DNA of 33,944 nucleotides, taken from positions 1 to 33,944 of the forward strand of contig NZ_CADEPK010000228.1 in NCBI RefSeq assembly GCF_902829255.1. Direction: 5' to 3'. Positions 9,647-17,803 of the stretch are shown here, piece after piece; the first letter of the stretch is position 1, and each line of letters begins with the position of its first letter. Under the pieces are notes generated by a model that worked only from the letters and a program-made list of their open reading frames with translations, made no database searches and had not been told where the DNA came from. The DNA comes from Metabacillus niabensis. GTDB taxonomy: Bacteria; Bacillota; Bacilli; Bacillales; Bacillaceae. Both the position numbers and the translations under genes were made by a program.

Positions 9647-9714
9647 TTTGTTTCATAAAGTAAAACGTAACTTTTCTTTTAAACCTCTACTCTCAATATC
9701 CAATATTTCTACTA

Positions 9715-10563
9715 TCAGCTTTGCAAACGCATTTTCCGATACTCACGAGCTGTTACACCAATTTTCTCATTGAAGTATCGACTAAAATGGGAGGCACTTT
9801 CAAATCCGCACTCATAGGCAATTTCATGAATGGCTTTATTAGGCTCCATTTCTAGTAAATATTTCACCTGTGTTAGGCGACATCCCATAACATATTCCAT
9901 CACGGTATATCCTGTCATTTCCTTGAACACATGGGAGACATAGGACTTACTCAAATTAAGTGCTTCAGCAATCGTGATAAGTGTTAATTTTTTCATATAA
10001 TTGTGTTGAATATAATTTGCGATATTCTCTGCATGCTCGATTTTGTCACCCTTTTGATTCGGGATTTTCAGTGAGACAAGCTGTCCTAGCTGATACACTT
10101 TGATTAATATTTGGATAAACAAAACCTTCATTTCTGTTTCTGCTAGCTCATCATGATCGTCCGTTTTATTCTTAAGCTCTGACAGTTGATAAATCAATCC
10201 TTCTAATTTCTTTGATTGTTCACTCTCATTTGTTCGAATTAAACAATGATGCAGCTTTTGAAAAACTTCAATTAAATACATACATCCTAGCTCTTCCAAT
10301 AATCCTTTAATCCACTCTGGTGAAAAATGAAGCAGGCTTCGGACATAATCCATATTCGGATCAAAATTTGGCCTATGCATTGTCAGGCCATCCATAAGCA
10401 AAATATCACCAGGCTCTAAGTCATAAATTTTATTATGGATTAAATAGCGGCATGATCCCTTGTGAAAAAAGTAAATTTCATATTCTGGATGGGAATGAAA
10501 GTCAAAAGAATAATCATCCTTACCTTTAATCCTATGTTTTACCCGTAATACTTCCTCCTTCAA
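9715..10563 (-). CDS. AraC-family transcriptional regulator with N-terminal cupin sensor
   Basis: A 282-residue protein. Residues roughly 1-100 form a cupin-like effector domain (FHSHPEYEIYFFHKGSC, then LEPGDILLMDGLTMHRP). The C-terminal 100 residues hold two helix-turn-helix units (TIAEALNLSKSYVSHVFKE and IAYECGFESASHFSRYFNEK), the standard AraC pattern. It probably binds a small sugar derived from rhamnogalacturonan and activates the neighbouring lyase and transport genes (inference from position). The start is TTG, with GGGAGG nine bases upstream. A TATAAT at 10640-10645 on the minus strand is a plausible -10 box, without a clear -35. Confidence 0.9.
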   Translation of the reverse strand: MKEEVLRVKHRIKGKDDYSFDFHSHPEYEIYFFHKGSCRYLIHNKIYDLEPGDILLMDGLTMHRPNFDPNMDYVRSLLHFSPEWIKGLLEELGCMYLIEVFQKLHHCLIRTNESEQSKKLEGLIYQLSELKNKTDDHDELAETEMKVLFIQILIKVYQLGQLVSLKIPNQKGDKIEHAENIANYIQHNYMKKLTLITIAEALNLSKSYVSHVFKEMTGYTVMEYVMGCRLTQVKYLLEMEPNKAIHEIAYECGFESASHFSRYFNEKIGVTAREYRKMRLQS

Positions 10564-10875
10564 ATCACCATTCCTCCCAGTGAAGCTATTTTCATTTTAT
10601 CTTAAAAATGTCATCATTTCGTTACCTGAAACTGTCTTGATTATATAGGAAATTGACTGAGAGTGCTTTAAAAAGTTGAAGAATATCTATTATACGAGAA
10701 AAGGTTGATTTTCGTAGATTGCTAATGCTGAAGTTAAGTTTTAATAAATTATATGGGAAAAATCTTAAATAGCTTTTCTAATCAAGTTGTTTTCATCTAT
10801 AAACTCCCTTTCAAGTAGATTCCCTATTGTGAAAAGCTTTTCAAAGCGTGTAAGGCCTCTGATAATTGCATCCTT
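10564..10875. other. Intergenic region upstream of the AraC gene
   Basis: No coding sequence was seen. It holds the presumed promoter of the AraC gene (TATAAT on the minus strand at 10640-10645). The rest is AT-rich without a recognisable motif. Confidence 0.4.
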
Positions 10876-10902
10876 AAAAAACACCCACTATAGTAGTAGG
10901 TG
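10876..10902 (-). terminator. Intrinsic terminator after the PL9 lyase gene
   Basis: An 8-bp stem with one G-T pair (CACCTACT / AGTGGGTG on the minus strand) around a 5-base loop, followed by six T. It lies 22 bases past the lyase stop codon. Confidence 0.85.
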
Positions 10903-10923
10903 CATCCGTTACATGTCCAATCC

Positions 10924-12429
10924 TTATTTAGTTATTAACGCATTCCATATATTCGCCTCTCGAATAAGAATATTTGCTGCTTCCTTCTCTATCTGTTTTC
11001 CTGCTAGAGCCTTAACCTGATGGATAAAAGAAGATAGATTCCGATTTTTTAGTTTCTCTTGGAGGCTGTTCGCAATTCCAACATGATCGATTGTGCCGTC
11101 ATCGGTAAATGTAGTCACGAGTTCCTGTAATGATAAAAAAGGATCTTTTTGGTCAGCGAGGTAGCCTAACTTATATTTGTAAAGTGGACTAGTTGTTATA
11201 GGACGCATAAAGGTTACATCAGGTAAACTGCCATCAGGCTTTCTAGGTGCAGATAATTGGCTTACATCAAGACTATAAAAATCAGTCGTATTGATCTTAA
11301 TCCCACCATCAATTGTCCAAGAATTATTCGCTACATTTTCTGGCTGATGATTATCATTTAAAATGGTTGTCCCAATATATGCAATGTTATTGTGTAAAAC
11401 TTCTCTATAACCAGGGATGTCTTCTTCACTAGTCGGACTAATGCGCTCAAGCATATTGAAGTTAGCACCATAGGATAAACCATTATTGTAGGCTGTGTTA
11501 TTTATCCAATCAGCTGCTTTTCCTGGCTGATGATTCGCATAAAAGCCGTTAGCTCCGTTATTAACGGCTAAAGAATATCTGACTGTATGAACTGGTATTG
11601 GATCTGGCAGACCAGATGTTCGATACGAATATCCACCTACCTTAAAGCCATTTTTGTCACCTATCCCGTTCTGATTACCCCTATTATTGAAAGCCCAACA
11701 ATGGTCATAAACAACTGCCCCAGTTGAACTAATACTGTCAAATCCATCATCGCTATTATTCCATGCCCTGGAGTTAATGAAGGAAACTGGACCTCCATGA
11801 GCACCAAAACCATCTGTATTTCCAGCTGATATGTCAGTTGGTCCAATGTTGTTATAAGCATCAGAATTTAATACAATACCTGTCCCTCTTCCAGTATAGT
11901 AGAAACCATTTGCTTCATTATCATGTGCAGCCATATTTTCGAAATTGGCTTCACCCCTAATTCGAAACGCTTCAGATTGCTTTTGATTCCCTACTTTAAC
12001 CCCTACCACATCAAATCCCTTAAATGTGATATCTGTTACACGATCCTCAACGTAAAAGGCTGCCACACGTAAATTCGTTGGCACTTGTTTAAAATCAAAG
12101 ACAGGCCGTTCTCCAGGATATGCCTCATAGGTTATTCCACTCTTCGTCATCACATGAACATAATTATAATTACTATCCGTTTTTGCAATTTCAAACTCAT
12201 CATAAACCCCTCCCCGTATATAAACGGTATCCCCTGAGGAGGCTACTTCTTGTGCTTTCATCATGCTTTTGAAAGGCGCACTTTTCGTTCCTGGATTGCT
12301 ATCATTACCAGTCGGAGAAATATAATAGCTTGTCGAGCCTGTCCCTTCTTCAGCATAAACAGCATTTGTCAAAAACAATGCAAAAACGATACAACCGAAC
12401 ACAAACAAACTCCCGATCTTTTTCAACAT
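10924..12429 (-). CDS. Secreted PL9-family pectate / rhamnogalacturonan lyase (right-handed beta-helix)
   Basis: A 501-residue secreted enzyme. A signal peptide ends near residue 26 (AVYA-EE), followed by the start of the parallel beta-helix (YYISPTGNDSNPGT). The catalytic layout of PL9 is visible: calcium-binding Asp206 in NTDGFG, Asp227, Asp228 and Asp231 in NSDDGFD, and the catalytic Lys263 in DKNGFKVGG. These match the Asp/Asp-Asp-Asp/Lys set known from Pel9A. It should cleave galacturonan or rhamnogalacturonan backbones outside the cell by beta-elimination. A smaller C-terminal extension (about residues 400-501) is helical and may be a separate domain. ATG start with GGGGAG five bases upstream; a terminator follows, so it is its own transcript. 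Confidence 0.88.
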   Translation of the reverse strand: MLKKIGSLFVFGCIVFALFLTNAVYAEEGTGSTSYYISPTGNDSNPGTKSAPFKSMMKAQEVASSGDTVYIRGGVYDEFEIAKTDSNYNYVHVMTKSGITYEAYPGERPVFDFKQVPTNLRVAAFYVEDRVTDITFKGFDVVGVKVGNQKQSEAFRIRGEANFENMAAHDNEANGFYYTGRGTGIVLNSDAYNNIGPTDISAGNTDGFGAHGGPVSFINSRAWNNSDDGFDSISSTGAVVYDHCWAFNNRGNQNGIGDKNGFKVGGYSYRTSGLPDPIPVHTVRYSLAVNNGANGFYANHQPGKAADWINNTAYNNGLSYGANFNMLERISPTSEEDIPGYREVLHNNIAYIGTTILNDNHQPENVANNSWTIDGGIKINTTDFYSLDVSQLSAPRKPDGSLPDVTFMRPITTSPLYKYKLGYLADQKDPFLSLQELVTTFTDDGTIDHVGIANSLQEKLKNRNLSSFIHQVKALAGKQIEKEAANILIREANIWNALITK

Positions 12430-12837
12430 GATTTCTCCCCTTTCCTTGCATTAAAATAGTTCAATGAATACTTATCTTCGTGAACAAGTAACAATAGATT
12501 ACAAATAATGTCACCTCCTTTAATGCGTAACGAAAAAGCAGACGTTCTTCCCTATCCTCTAGCCCTTTTGAATTTATTTGCTTCTAGTTCATAAATGAGC
12601 CAAATCATATCGTAACCACACTCTTTCTCCCTCAATACACATGATGGACACATCCCCTATAAGATGCTATTGGACGAATTGGAATTTCGTAAATTTAGTT
12701 ACGGTAGCGATTTTATTAATGTTAGTTTAGGGCATACGCTTAGGAATTTCATGTTCTGATAATGTCTAGTTTTCTTTTAAAATGATCTGAGAATCTTTAA
12801 GGCTACTAACTCACATATTTATTGCTATAGTATTTTT
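12430..12837. other. Gene-free interval, probable decayed DNA
   Basis: No intact gene. The part next to the lyase start should hold its promoter, though no clear -35/-10 pair was recognised. The part toward 12838 lies in the direction of the ruined helicase gene and may be its further decayed remainder, but I cannot align it. Confidence 0.4.
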
Positions 12838-13101
12838 GTCTGTAAATATATGAGAGATATTGCTAATCTATGAATGCCCTGATAATCCGAAGGTATGACT
12901 ATCCCCTAACGAATCAAAATCTGGTAGATTGACAATGTGCTCCAGAACATTATTTTTACCAGAACCACATAATACCACCATTCTCCGCACGATTTATCTA
13001 TGTCATGTACTTTCCAGGTAATCAGGTTGAATGCCAGAATCGTAAAGTAGCTACTCTGCTTTCATCATGGTTCCTAAGTACGCTTCTTCGGCAATGCTCA
13101 T
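12838..13101 (-). pseudogene. Ruined N-terminus of a DnaB-type replicative helicase gene
   Basis: The frame starts with an ATG that overlaps the TGA of the DnaD gene (ATGA). It reads MSIAEEAYLGTMMKAE, then a TAG at codon 17, then LLYDSGIQPDYLEST, a TGA, and further on LEHIVNLPDFDSL, with more stops after that. The first part is the usual N-terminus of DnaB-family helicases (AEEAxLGxxMKAE), and the later parts resemble the HR-hydrophobic and LPDxDSxGG region of the N-terminal domain. No helicase core with Walker motifs follows, so the gene is lost beyond this stub. The ATGA overlap shows it was once coupled to the DnaD gene. Confidence 0.7.
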
Positions 13102-14126
13102 TCCTCTTCACCAGCCGTTATGTCAAGCACAAAGCCACTAGGAATCGCTCGTCCAGCAGGAGAAGTTTGTGTAGATTGCTTGAATTTTTGTAGAGAACGT
13201 TCGTTTTCTTGGTTCACTTCAATTTCTTCAACAGTCAGCAACGACTCATTCTCCCAGTTCCTAAGGATCCCAGCTACATAGTTTAGCCTTCGCTTATTAT
13301 TAGCACAGGCTATTTCCATCGCCTTTAAAATCATAGCTTTTGGCTGTAAAAAGCTAGAATTAGTTAACCACAACAACAACTGCTCTTTTGCATTTATGTT
13401 TGAAAGACCAAAACCATTTTTGTCCCAAAACTCAATAATTTCCTTCACATCATCTGTTTGTACGGTATGCCCTTGAACCACTATGCTTGGAGTGGTATCT
13501 AAATCCTGCTCCTCCTCTATAGTTGGCGCAGGTGCTATTTGTTTTTCTTTTTGTTGTTGTTTTTCTTTTTTATTTTCTTTTTGTTTTTCTTTTTCCCCAC
13601 GTATCGTAAAAAGTTGTAAAGAAGCCTCTTCAGGATCCTCACATTCTGACTCTTCAAAGATATTTTCTTCATTTTGGTTGTCCTCTTCGTTAAGAGATTC
13701 TTCAGGCTCACAAAACGATTCATATATATTGCGTATCTCTTCTTTTTCTATTGATTCTGCCACATATTGAATAAGCGAGATGTCCTTGACATCCTTTAAT
13801 TCCTTCGTTATGCAATCCATCACAGCTTTTCCGCATTTATGTAGGTTTTCTTTGCCCCAGTTTTTAATCGCTAGTTCTCTTGTTTCAGGATTGTAGCGAA
13901 TGAGCTTATAATGATGGATGAATCGTTCCATTAACAATTGAACACTATCAATTGAGTATCCTAATTCAAACGCAATTTGTTTTTTCGTTATACGATAAAT
14001 ACCAGTTTGTGTCGTACATGGACCCGTTAGAAGATAAACATAAAATAGCTTATCCTCAGGAGTCATTTCTTCTAATACAATCGGATCGTTCCATAAATTT
14101 GTCCATATCACTCGATATTTTGCCAT
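13098..14126 (-). CDS. DnaD-domain replication initiation protein
   Basis: A 342-residue protein. The N-terminal ~120 residues (YRVIWTNLWNDPIVLEEM, LTKKQIAFELGYS-like region) form a winged-helix module common in Bacillus DnaD/phage-replisome-organiser proteins. A charged low-complexity linker (Glu/Asn, then Lys/Gln-rich) covers roughly 145-215. A C-terminal DnaD domain ends in the diagnostic YxxxILxxW motif (YVAGILRNW). Such proteins load the replicative helicase. A GTG three codons upstream is only two bases from AAAGGG, so the ATG at 14126, 11 bases from it, is chosen. Its helicase partner downstream is destroyed. An inverted repeat CTATATA / TATATAG (14146-14175) lies just upstream and could be an operator. 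Confidence 0.85.
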   Translation of the reverse strand: MAKYRVIWTNLWNDPIVLEEMTPEDKLFYVYLLTGPCTTQTGIYRITKKQIAFELGYSIDSVQLLMERFIHHYKLIRYNPETRELAIKNWGKENLHKCGKAVMDCITKELKDVKDISLIQYVAESIEKEEIRNIYESFCEPEESLNEEDNQNEENIFEESECEDPEEASLQLFTIRGEKEKQKENKKEKQQQKEKQIAPAPTIEEEQDLDTTPSIVVQGHTVQTDDVKEIIEFWDKNGFGLSNINAKEQLLLWLTNSSFLQPKAMILKAMEIACANNKRRLNYVAGILRNWENESLLTVEEIEVNQENERSLQKFKQSTQTSPAGRAIPSGFVLDITAGEEE

Positions 14127-14145
14127 TTTTATCACTACCCTTTCT

Positions 14146-14175
14146 ATATAGAAATGTATTTCATATGTTATATAG
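14146..14175. repeat. Inverted repeat upstream of the DnaD gene
   Basis: CTATATAG ... TTATATAG, an imperfect palindrome of about 30 bases ending 20 bases before the DnaD start. It may be an operator or carry the -10 region. Confidence 0.35.
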
Positions 14176-14257
14176 AGAGAATTGATGAAAGAGTAGCGTG
14201 TGAAAGCATTTTTTTTAGCGGAAGATAAAGATTATCCTTAACTTTTAGGAGGTAATA

Positions 14258-14738
14258 ATGAAAGAGATTATTAGGATTCGAGCCTTAAAGTACCCCGATA
14301 TTTTACATTATGAATGGCACGGAGAATTAGTTAGCAAAAGCTCGGAATATGTTTTGGTGCTTTGTAAGCCGGGAAGAAAGTTAAAACACTATACGAAAGA
14401 AACAACGTAAACAATAGCGAACACTTCATTAGAATTCTTCTCTCTTAAAGAAGGTTTTACAGTGGCGATGGAAATTGAGGATGGAATGATTGTCTCATAT
14501 TATTGCAATGTTGCTTTGAAGTTTTGTTGATTTAGTCTTAGATCTCGTGAAAAAACTTGTTGAAGAGTGGAAAGTTATTGATGTTGATGAATTTAAAATG
14601 AATCGTACGAAATATCATTATCCATCTAAACTAGTAAAGGCTTCAGTTCATTCGTTAGACACTTTGAAAAGAAGAATTGCTAGAAAAGAGTTTCCTTTTA
14701 ATGATGATTTTCTAAAATCTAAAGGGACAATTCTCTAG
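14258..14738 (+). pseudogene. Broken DUF402-family gene (nucleoside tri-/diphosphatase type)
   Basis: An ATG with AGGAGG five bases upstream opens a frame MKEIIRIRALKYPDILHYEW, typical of DUF402 proteins. It carries the family stretch VLVLCKPGRKLKHYTK, then a TAA at 14408-14410. The same frame resumes with LEFFSLKEGFTVAMEIEDG and SYYCNVA and stops at 14528. The C-terminal part continues in the +1 frame from about 14523: FVDLVLDLVKK, then EEWKVIDVDEF and RRIARKEFPFNDDF. One nonsense change plus a small deletion/frameshift therefore separates it from a normal gene of about 175 residues. DUF402 enzymes of Bacillales hydrolyse nucleoside tri- and diphosphates. Confidence 0.8.
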
Positions 14739-14769
14739 CTTCCAAAATTAAAGCAAAAGAACTGTCCCC
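14724..14769. repeat. REP-like inverted repeat (GGGACAGT core) between DUF402 relic and helicase
   Basis: AGGGACAATTCTCT and AGAACTGTCCCCT face each other about 20 bases apart. The structure overlaps the end of the DUF402 relic and ends close to the stop of the helicase gene, for which it may act as a transcript end. Related cores occur near 17.1, 17.25 and 17.78 kb. Confidence 0.55.
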
Positions 14770-14772
14770 TAT

Positions 14773-17040
14773 TCATTTCCATTCATTCGGCAATAATCTC
14801 TGATATTTCTCCGTTAAAAAACGGTCGTCAACTAGGACAATCACACCCGAATCTGTCTCGGATCGGATTAAGCGCCCTCCTGCTTGGAGGACCTTGTTTA
14901 TTCCTGGAAAGGTATATGCGTAATCATAGCCATTTTTTCCCGTTGCTTGAAAGTAGTCCTTCATAATATTTCGTTCCAGGGAGAGCTGTGGCAAGCCTAC
15001 TCCAACAACAATCACTCCGTTTAGCCTGTCTCCTTTTAGGTCAACACCTTCTGAGAAAATACCTCCTAATATAGCAAAGCCAATGAAAGCATCTTGATTA
15101 CCCGCTTTAAACTCCTCTAAAAATTGTTCCCGTTCCATCTCACTCATCCGATGATTTTGAATAATGGTCCGAATTTCCGGAAAGTTTAAAGTAAAATCTT
15201 CATAGACACTTTTCATATATTGATAGGAAGGAAAGAAGATGAAATAATTTCCTCCTCGCTCCTTTACTAGTGTTGAAAGCATTTCAATAATCTGTTTTTT
15301 CGAATTCTCTCTGTCATGATATCTAGTTGATAATGGTTGTATGAATACCTCTGTTTGTTCTTTGGAAAATGGTGATGGGACTGAAAGTGTATAATCCTCT
15401 GGTGTGCCACCGAGCATATTCATAAAATACTGGAGTGGTAATAGAGTTGCAGAAAAATAAACTGTTGCTCGGAACTTTTTACTAGTTTGTCGCAAAAGAT
15501 AAGATGGATCTAAGCAAAACATTTTGATATGGACTTCGTTCTTCTCAGCTTCGACATATGTCACATACCGCTCATCATAAAGCTTTGCGATTCGACAAAA
15601 TCCCGTTGCTGCAAAATATGTGTCAAGTAACAATGCTTGCTCAGCTGATTTCATTTGCTGTAGTAACTCGATCTCAGCACTGTGAACAAATTGCTCGAGC
15701 ATTTCAATTAAATCCTCTTGTAGCTCCTTAAGTACTAAATGCCCTTTCTCTGAACACTTTTTCTTTAGTTCAATAAAATATTTATTAAGTTTATTTGCCG
15801 ACTCATACAAATTTGTTCCCTTATATTCGCGCTTTAAGGTAAGAAAACTTGATTTTTGTAATTGTGCTGAAAACATCTCACGGGCACGGTCAACAAGATT
15901 ATGGGCTTCGTCGATTAGTAATGCAGACTGTCGCTTATGTTCATCGAAAAATCGTTTCAGCGATACCTTCGGATCAAAAATATAGTTGTAATCACAAATA
16001 ATCGCATCCGCAACAAAAGCTAAATCCAAGGAAAATTCAAATGGACATAGCGTATGCTTTCTTGCATATTTCTCGATTATTGTTCGATTGATGAACGTTT
16101 CGTTCGAAAAAATGTCCAAAAGCGCTTCATTAACACGGTCATAATAGCCATTCGCAAACTCGCAATACTCCTTCTGACAAATTGTTTCTTCTTTAAAACA
16201 TATTTTTTCCTTAGCCGTTAGCGTTACTGCACTCATACAAAGGCCTTTGTTTTTCATAAGTGAAAAAGCCTCTTCTGCCGTCTGCCTTGTAATCGTTTTC
16301 GCCGTTAGATAAAACATTCGTTCTAGCTTTCCTTCCCCCATCGCTTTAACTGTTGGGAATATCGTCGAAATCGTTTTTCCAATTCCAGTAGGTGCATTTG
16401 CAAAAATATTTTTTTCCTCTGAGATTGTTTTATAAATCGCACCAGCAAGCTTTCGTTGGCCCTCTCGATAGGCCTCAAAAGGGAATTGTAGGTCTTGGAT
16501 ACTTTGATCTCGACGTATGCGATGCACATTCATGAGGGATGCGTAAGGGTAATAGTCATGCACTAGCTCGTCTACAAACTGCTTAAGCTCCTGAAATGAA
16601 AAACGTTTTTGAAATTTCTTTTGCTCTTCTGTGACGACATGAATATATGTTAGTTGAACACTCATTTCTTCTAGGTCATGGTCTTTTGCATACATATAAG
16701 CATAAACCTTCGCTTGTGCCCAGTGTACAGGGTTGGAATCTTCCTTTATTTCAGCTAAATCCCTAGAGGTTGACTTAATTTCATCGATAAGTAATTCATC
16801 ATAACGAACAATTAACCCGTCACAGCGGCCTTCAACGATGAATATCATCTCTTTATACTCCAATTCAGTCTTTAGAAACACTTCCTTCTGATCGGTTTCC
16901 TGATACGTACTTTGAATAACCTTATGAGCCTTGGTCCCTTCTGTAAGTGTTGTAGCCGTTCGAAATTTATTATCAATACTCCCACTCCGATAAACATATT
17001 CAACTAATGCACGTACAGAAATCTTCACTTCGGGTAGCAT
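14773..17040 (-). CDS. XPD/DinG-like ATP-dependent DNA helicase with N-terminal PD-(D/E)XK nuclease domain
   Basis: A 755-residue protein. The N-terminal ~140 residues hold a RecB/Cas4-like nuclease signature: Asp74 in GRCDGL, then Glu87 and Lys89 in LLIDEIKS, with a downstream QAKVYAY motif. Helicase motif I (NAPTGIGKT) is at about 215-223, followed by cysteines 281, 288 and 293 and one in LCPFEF. That is the four-cysteine Fe-S cluster pattern of XPD/DinG helicases. The DEAH box is LLIDEAHNL, and motif VI is QAGGRLIRSETD near the C-terminus. It probably unwinds DNA 5'-3' in repair. ATG start; the usual Bacillus protein of this kind has no settled name. It stands alone between REP-like hairpins. 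Confidence 0.88.
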   Translation of the reverse strand: MLPEVKISVRALVEYVYRSGSIDNKFRTATTLTEGTKAHKVIQSTYQETDQKEVFLKTELEYKEMIFIVEGRCDGLIVRYDELLIDEIKSTSRDLAEIKEDSNPVHWAQAKVYAYMYAKDHDLEEMSVQLTYIHVVTEEQKKFQKRFSFQELKQFVDELVHDYYPYASLMNVHRIRRDQSIQDLQFPFEAYREGQRKLAGAIYKTISEEKNIFANAPTGIGKTISTIFPTVKAMGEGKLERMFYLTAKTITRQTAEEAFSLMKNKGLCMSAVTLTAKEKICFKEETICQKEYCEFANGYYDRVNEALLDIFSNETFINRTIIEKYARKHTLCPFEFSLDLAFVADAIICDYNYIFDPKVSLKRFFDEHKRQSALLIDEAHNLVDRAREMFSAQLQKSSFLTLKREYKGTNLYESANKLNKYFIELKKKCSEKGHLVLKELQEDLIEMLEQFVHSAEIELLQQMKSAEQALLLDTYFAATGFCRIAKLYDERYVTYVEAEKNEVHIKMFCLDPSYLLRQTSKKFRATVYFSATLLPLQYFMNMLGGTPEDYTLSVPSPFSKEQTEVFIQPLSTRYHDRENSKKQIIEMLSTLVKERGGNYFIFFPSYQYMKSVYEDFTLNFPEIRTIIQNHRMSEMEREQFLEEFKAGNQDAFIGFAILGGIFSEGVDLKGDRLNGVIVVGVGLPQLSLERNIMKDYFQATGKNGYDYAYTFPGINKVLQAGGRLIRSETDSGVIVLVDDRFLTEKYQRLLPNEWK

Positions 17041-17100
17041 GTCATCACCTTATCTCTTCGTTTCAAGTAGTTAACTAGTACAAATTATAACAAAAAATAG

Positions 17101-17115
17101 TGGGGACAGTCCCCC
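17101..17115. repeat. GGGGACAGTCCCC palindromic element
   Basis: A short palindrome with the same GGGACAGTCCC core as the terminator at 17238-17264, about 60 bases upstream of the helicase start. Probably a REP-like sequence. Confidence 0.5.
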
Positions 17116-17237
17116 ATCACGTTAACTTAATAAAGCATTAAGAGGGGATTCACCTCTACTATAGTTGCTAGTTTGTAAAAATGCCCTAAAGAAAACGCAG
17201 TTTTTCGAGTGAAATCCTCTGTAGTTAAAGTAAAAAA

Positions 17238-17264
17238 GCATTCGGGGGACTGTCCCCCGAATGC
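17238..17264 (-). terminator. Strong palindromic terminator after ywbE
   Basis: A 12-bp perfect stem (GCATTCGGGGGA / TCCCCCGAATGC) around a 3-base loop, with a run of T on the minus strand. It lies 11 bases past the ywbE stop. The core is of the GGGGGACTGTCCCCC type shared with nearby elements. Confidence 0.85.
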
Positions 17265-17275
17265 AACTGAAATTT

Positions 17276-17470
17276 TTAAGAGTGAATTTCCTTTACTCGC
17301 CCAATCTGCCCATCAGTTAGTCTTACTTTGATGCCATGGGGATGTGTGGCTGAGTTTGTTAGAACATCTTTCACGATGCCTCTAGTAAGCTTTCCTGTTT
17401 TTTGGTCCTTTTTTAACACAATATCAACCGTGATGCCAGGTATGACATCCTTCCGATTTTGTCCATTCAT
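17276..17470 (-). CDS. ywbE: YwbE family protein (DUF2196)
   Basis: A 64-residue protein matching YwbE in length and sequence pattern: GITVDIVLKKDQKTGKLT, then GIVKDVLTNSATHPHGIKVRL and a closing IGRVKEI. The fold looks like a small KOW/SH3-type barrel, which suggests nucleic-acid or ribosome binding, but no function is established. Its ATG shares one base with the TAA of the preceding gene (TAATG), so the two are translationally coupled. A strong terminator follows. Confidence 0.85.
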   Translation of the reverse strand: MNGQNRKDVIPGITVDIVLKKDQKTGKLTRGIVKDVLTNSATHPHGIKVRLTDGQIGRVKEIHS

Positions 17471-17670
17471 TAGACACCCATTTTTCTTCTCGTATTGCTT
17501 GTTTTCTTCGTTTGTTGGCTTTTCATTTTCTTTGGTGAAAGGTCGGCATTCATTTTGCCTTTGCCGGACTGGGACTGGGCCTGTTTCTTCTTGTTTTCAA
17601 GCTGCTGTTTAATCGCCTCTTGCAGACTAATTTTCTTTTTTGGTGTTTCGGATTGGTGATTCTCGGTCAT
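17470..17670 (-). CDS. Small basic, Lys/Gln-rich protein coupled to ywbE
   Basis: A 66-residue hydrophilic protein (begins MTENHQSETPKKK), rich in Lys, Gln and Ser and ending in RRKMGV, with no hydrophobic core and so probably disordered. An upstream in-frame ATG (17685) lies inside the ribosome site; the ATG at 17670 follows GGAGG at eight bases, so it is taken. The one-base overlap with ywbE suggests a shared role, perhaps on RNA or the ribosome (inference). I do not recognise a named family. Confidence 0.65.
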   Translation of the reverse strand: MTENHQSETPKKKISLQEAIKQQLENKKKQAQSQSGKGKMNADLSPKKMKSQQTKKTSNTRRKMGV

Positions 17671-17742
17671 AGGAAATTCCTCCATTGTTTTTATTGATTA
17701 GTCCAAATATAAACTATTTCACTAATTTTTGAAAGAGGAAAC

Positions 17743-17793
17743 AGAGGGAAGGCCCTTTTCTTCCAACAATGAATGTTGAAGAACCGTCCCTCT
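17743..17793 (-). terminator. Hairpin with GGGAC core after the FbpA-like gene
   Basis: An outer stem AGAGGGA / TCCCTCT encloses an inner stem CTTCAACA-type / TTGTTGGAAG, just past the FbpA-like stop. The minus-strand form AGAGGGACGGTTCTT resembles Bacillus REP-like sequences, and it may serve as the transcript end. Confidence 0.5.
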
Positions 17794-17803
17794 ATATTTC
17801 TAT

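Noticed and set aside
12905-12980. GSGK in a minus-strand frame, taken first as an ABC transporter Walker A remnant
   Set aside because: The same frame continues from the DnaB-type N-terminus and fits the helicase N-domain better; no other ABC motif follows.
13483-13770. Plus-strand frame rich in Ser, Cys and Phe
   Set aside because: It is the antisense of the Glu/Lys/Gln-rich linker of the DnaD gene; its composition is a by-product of that low-complexity repeat.
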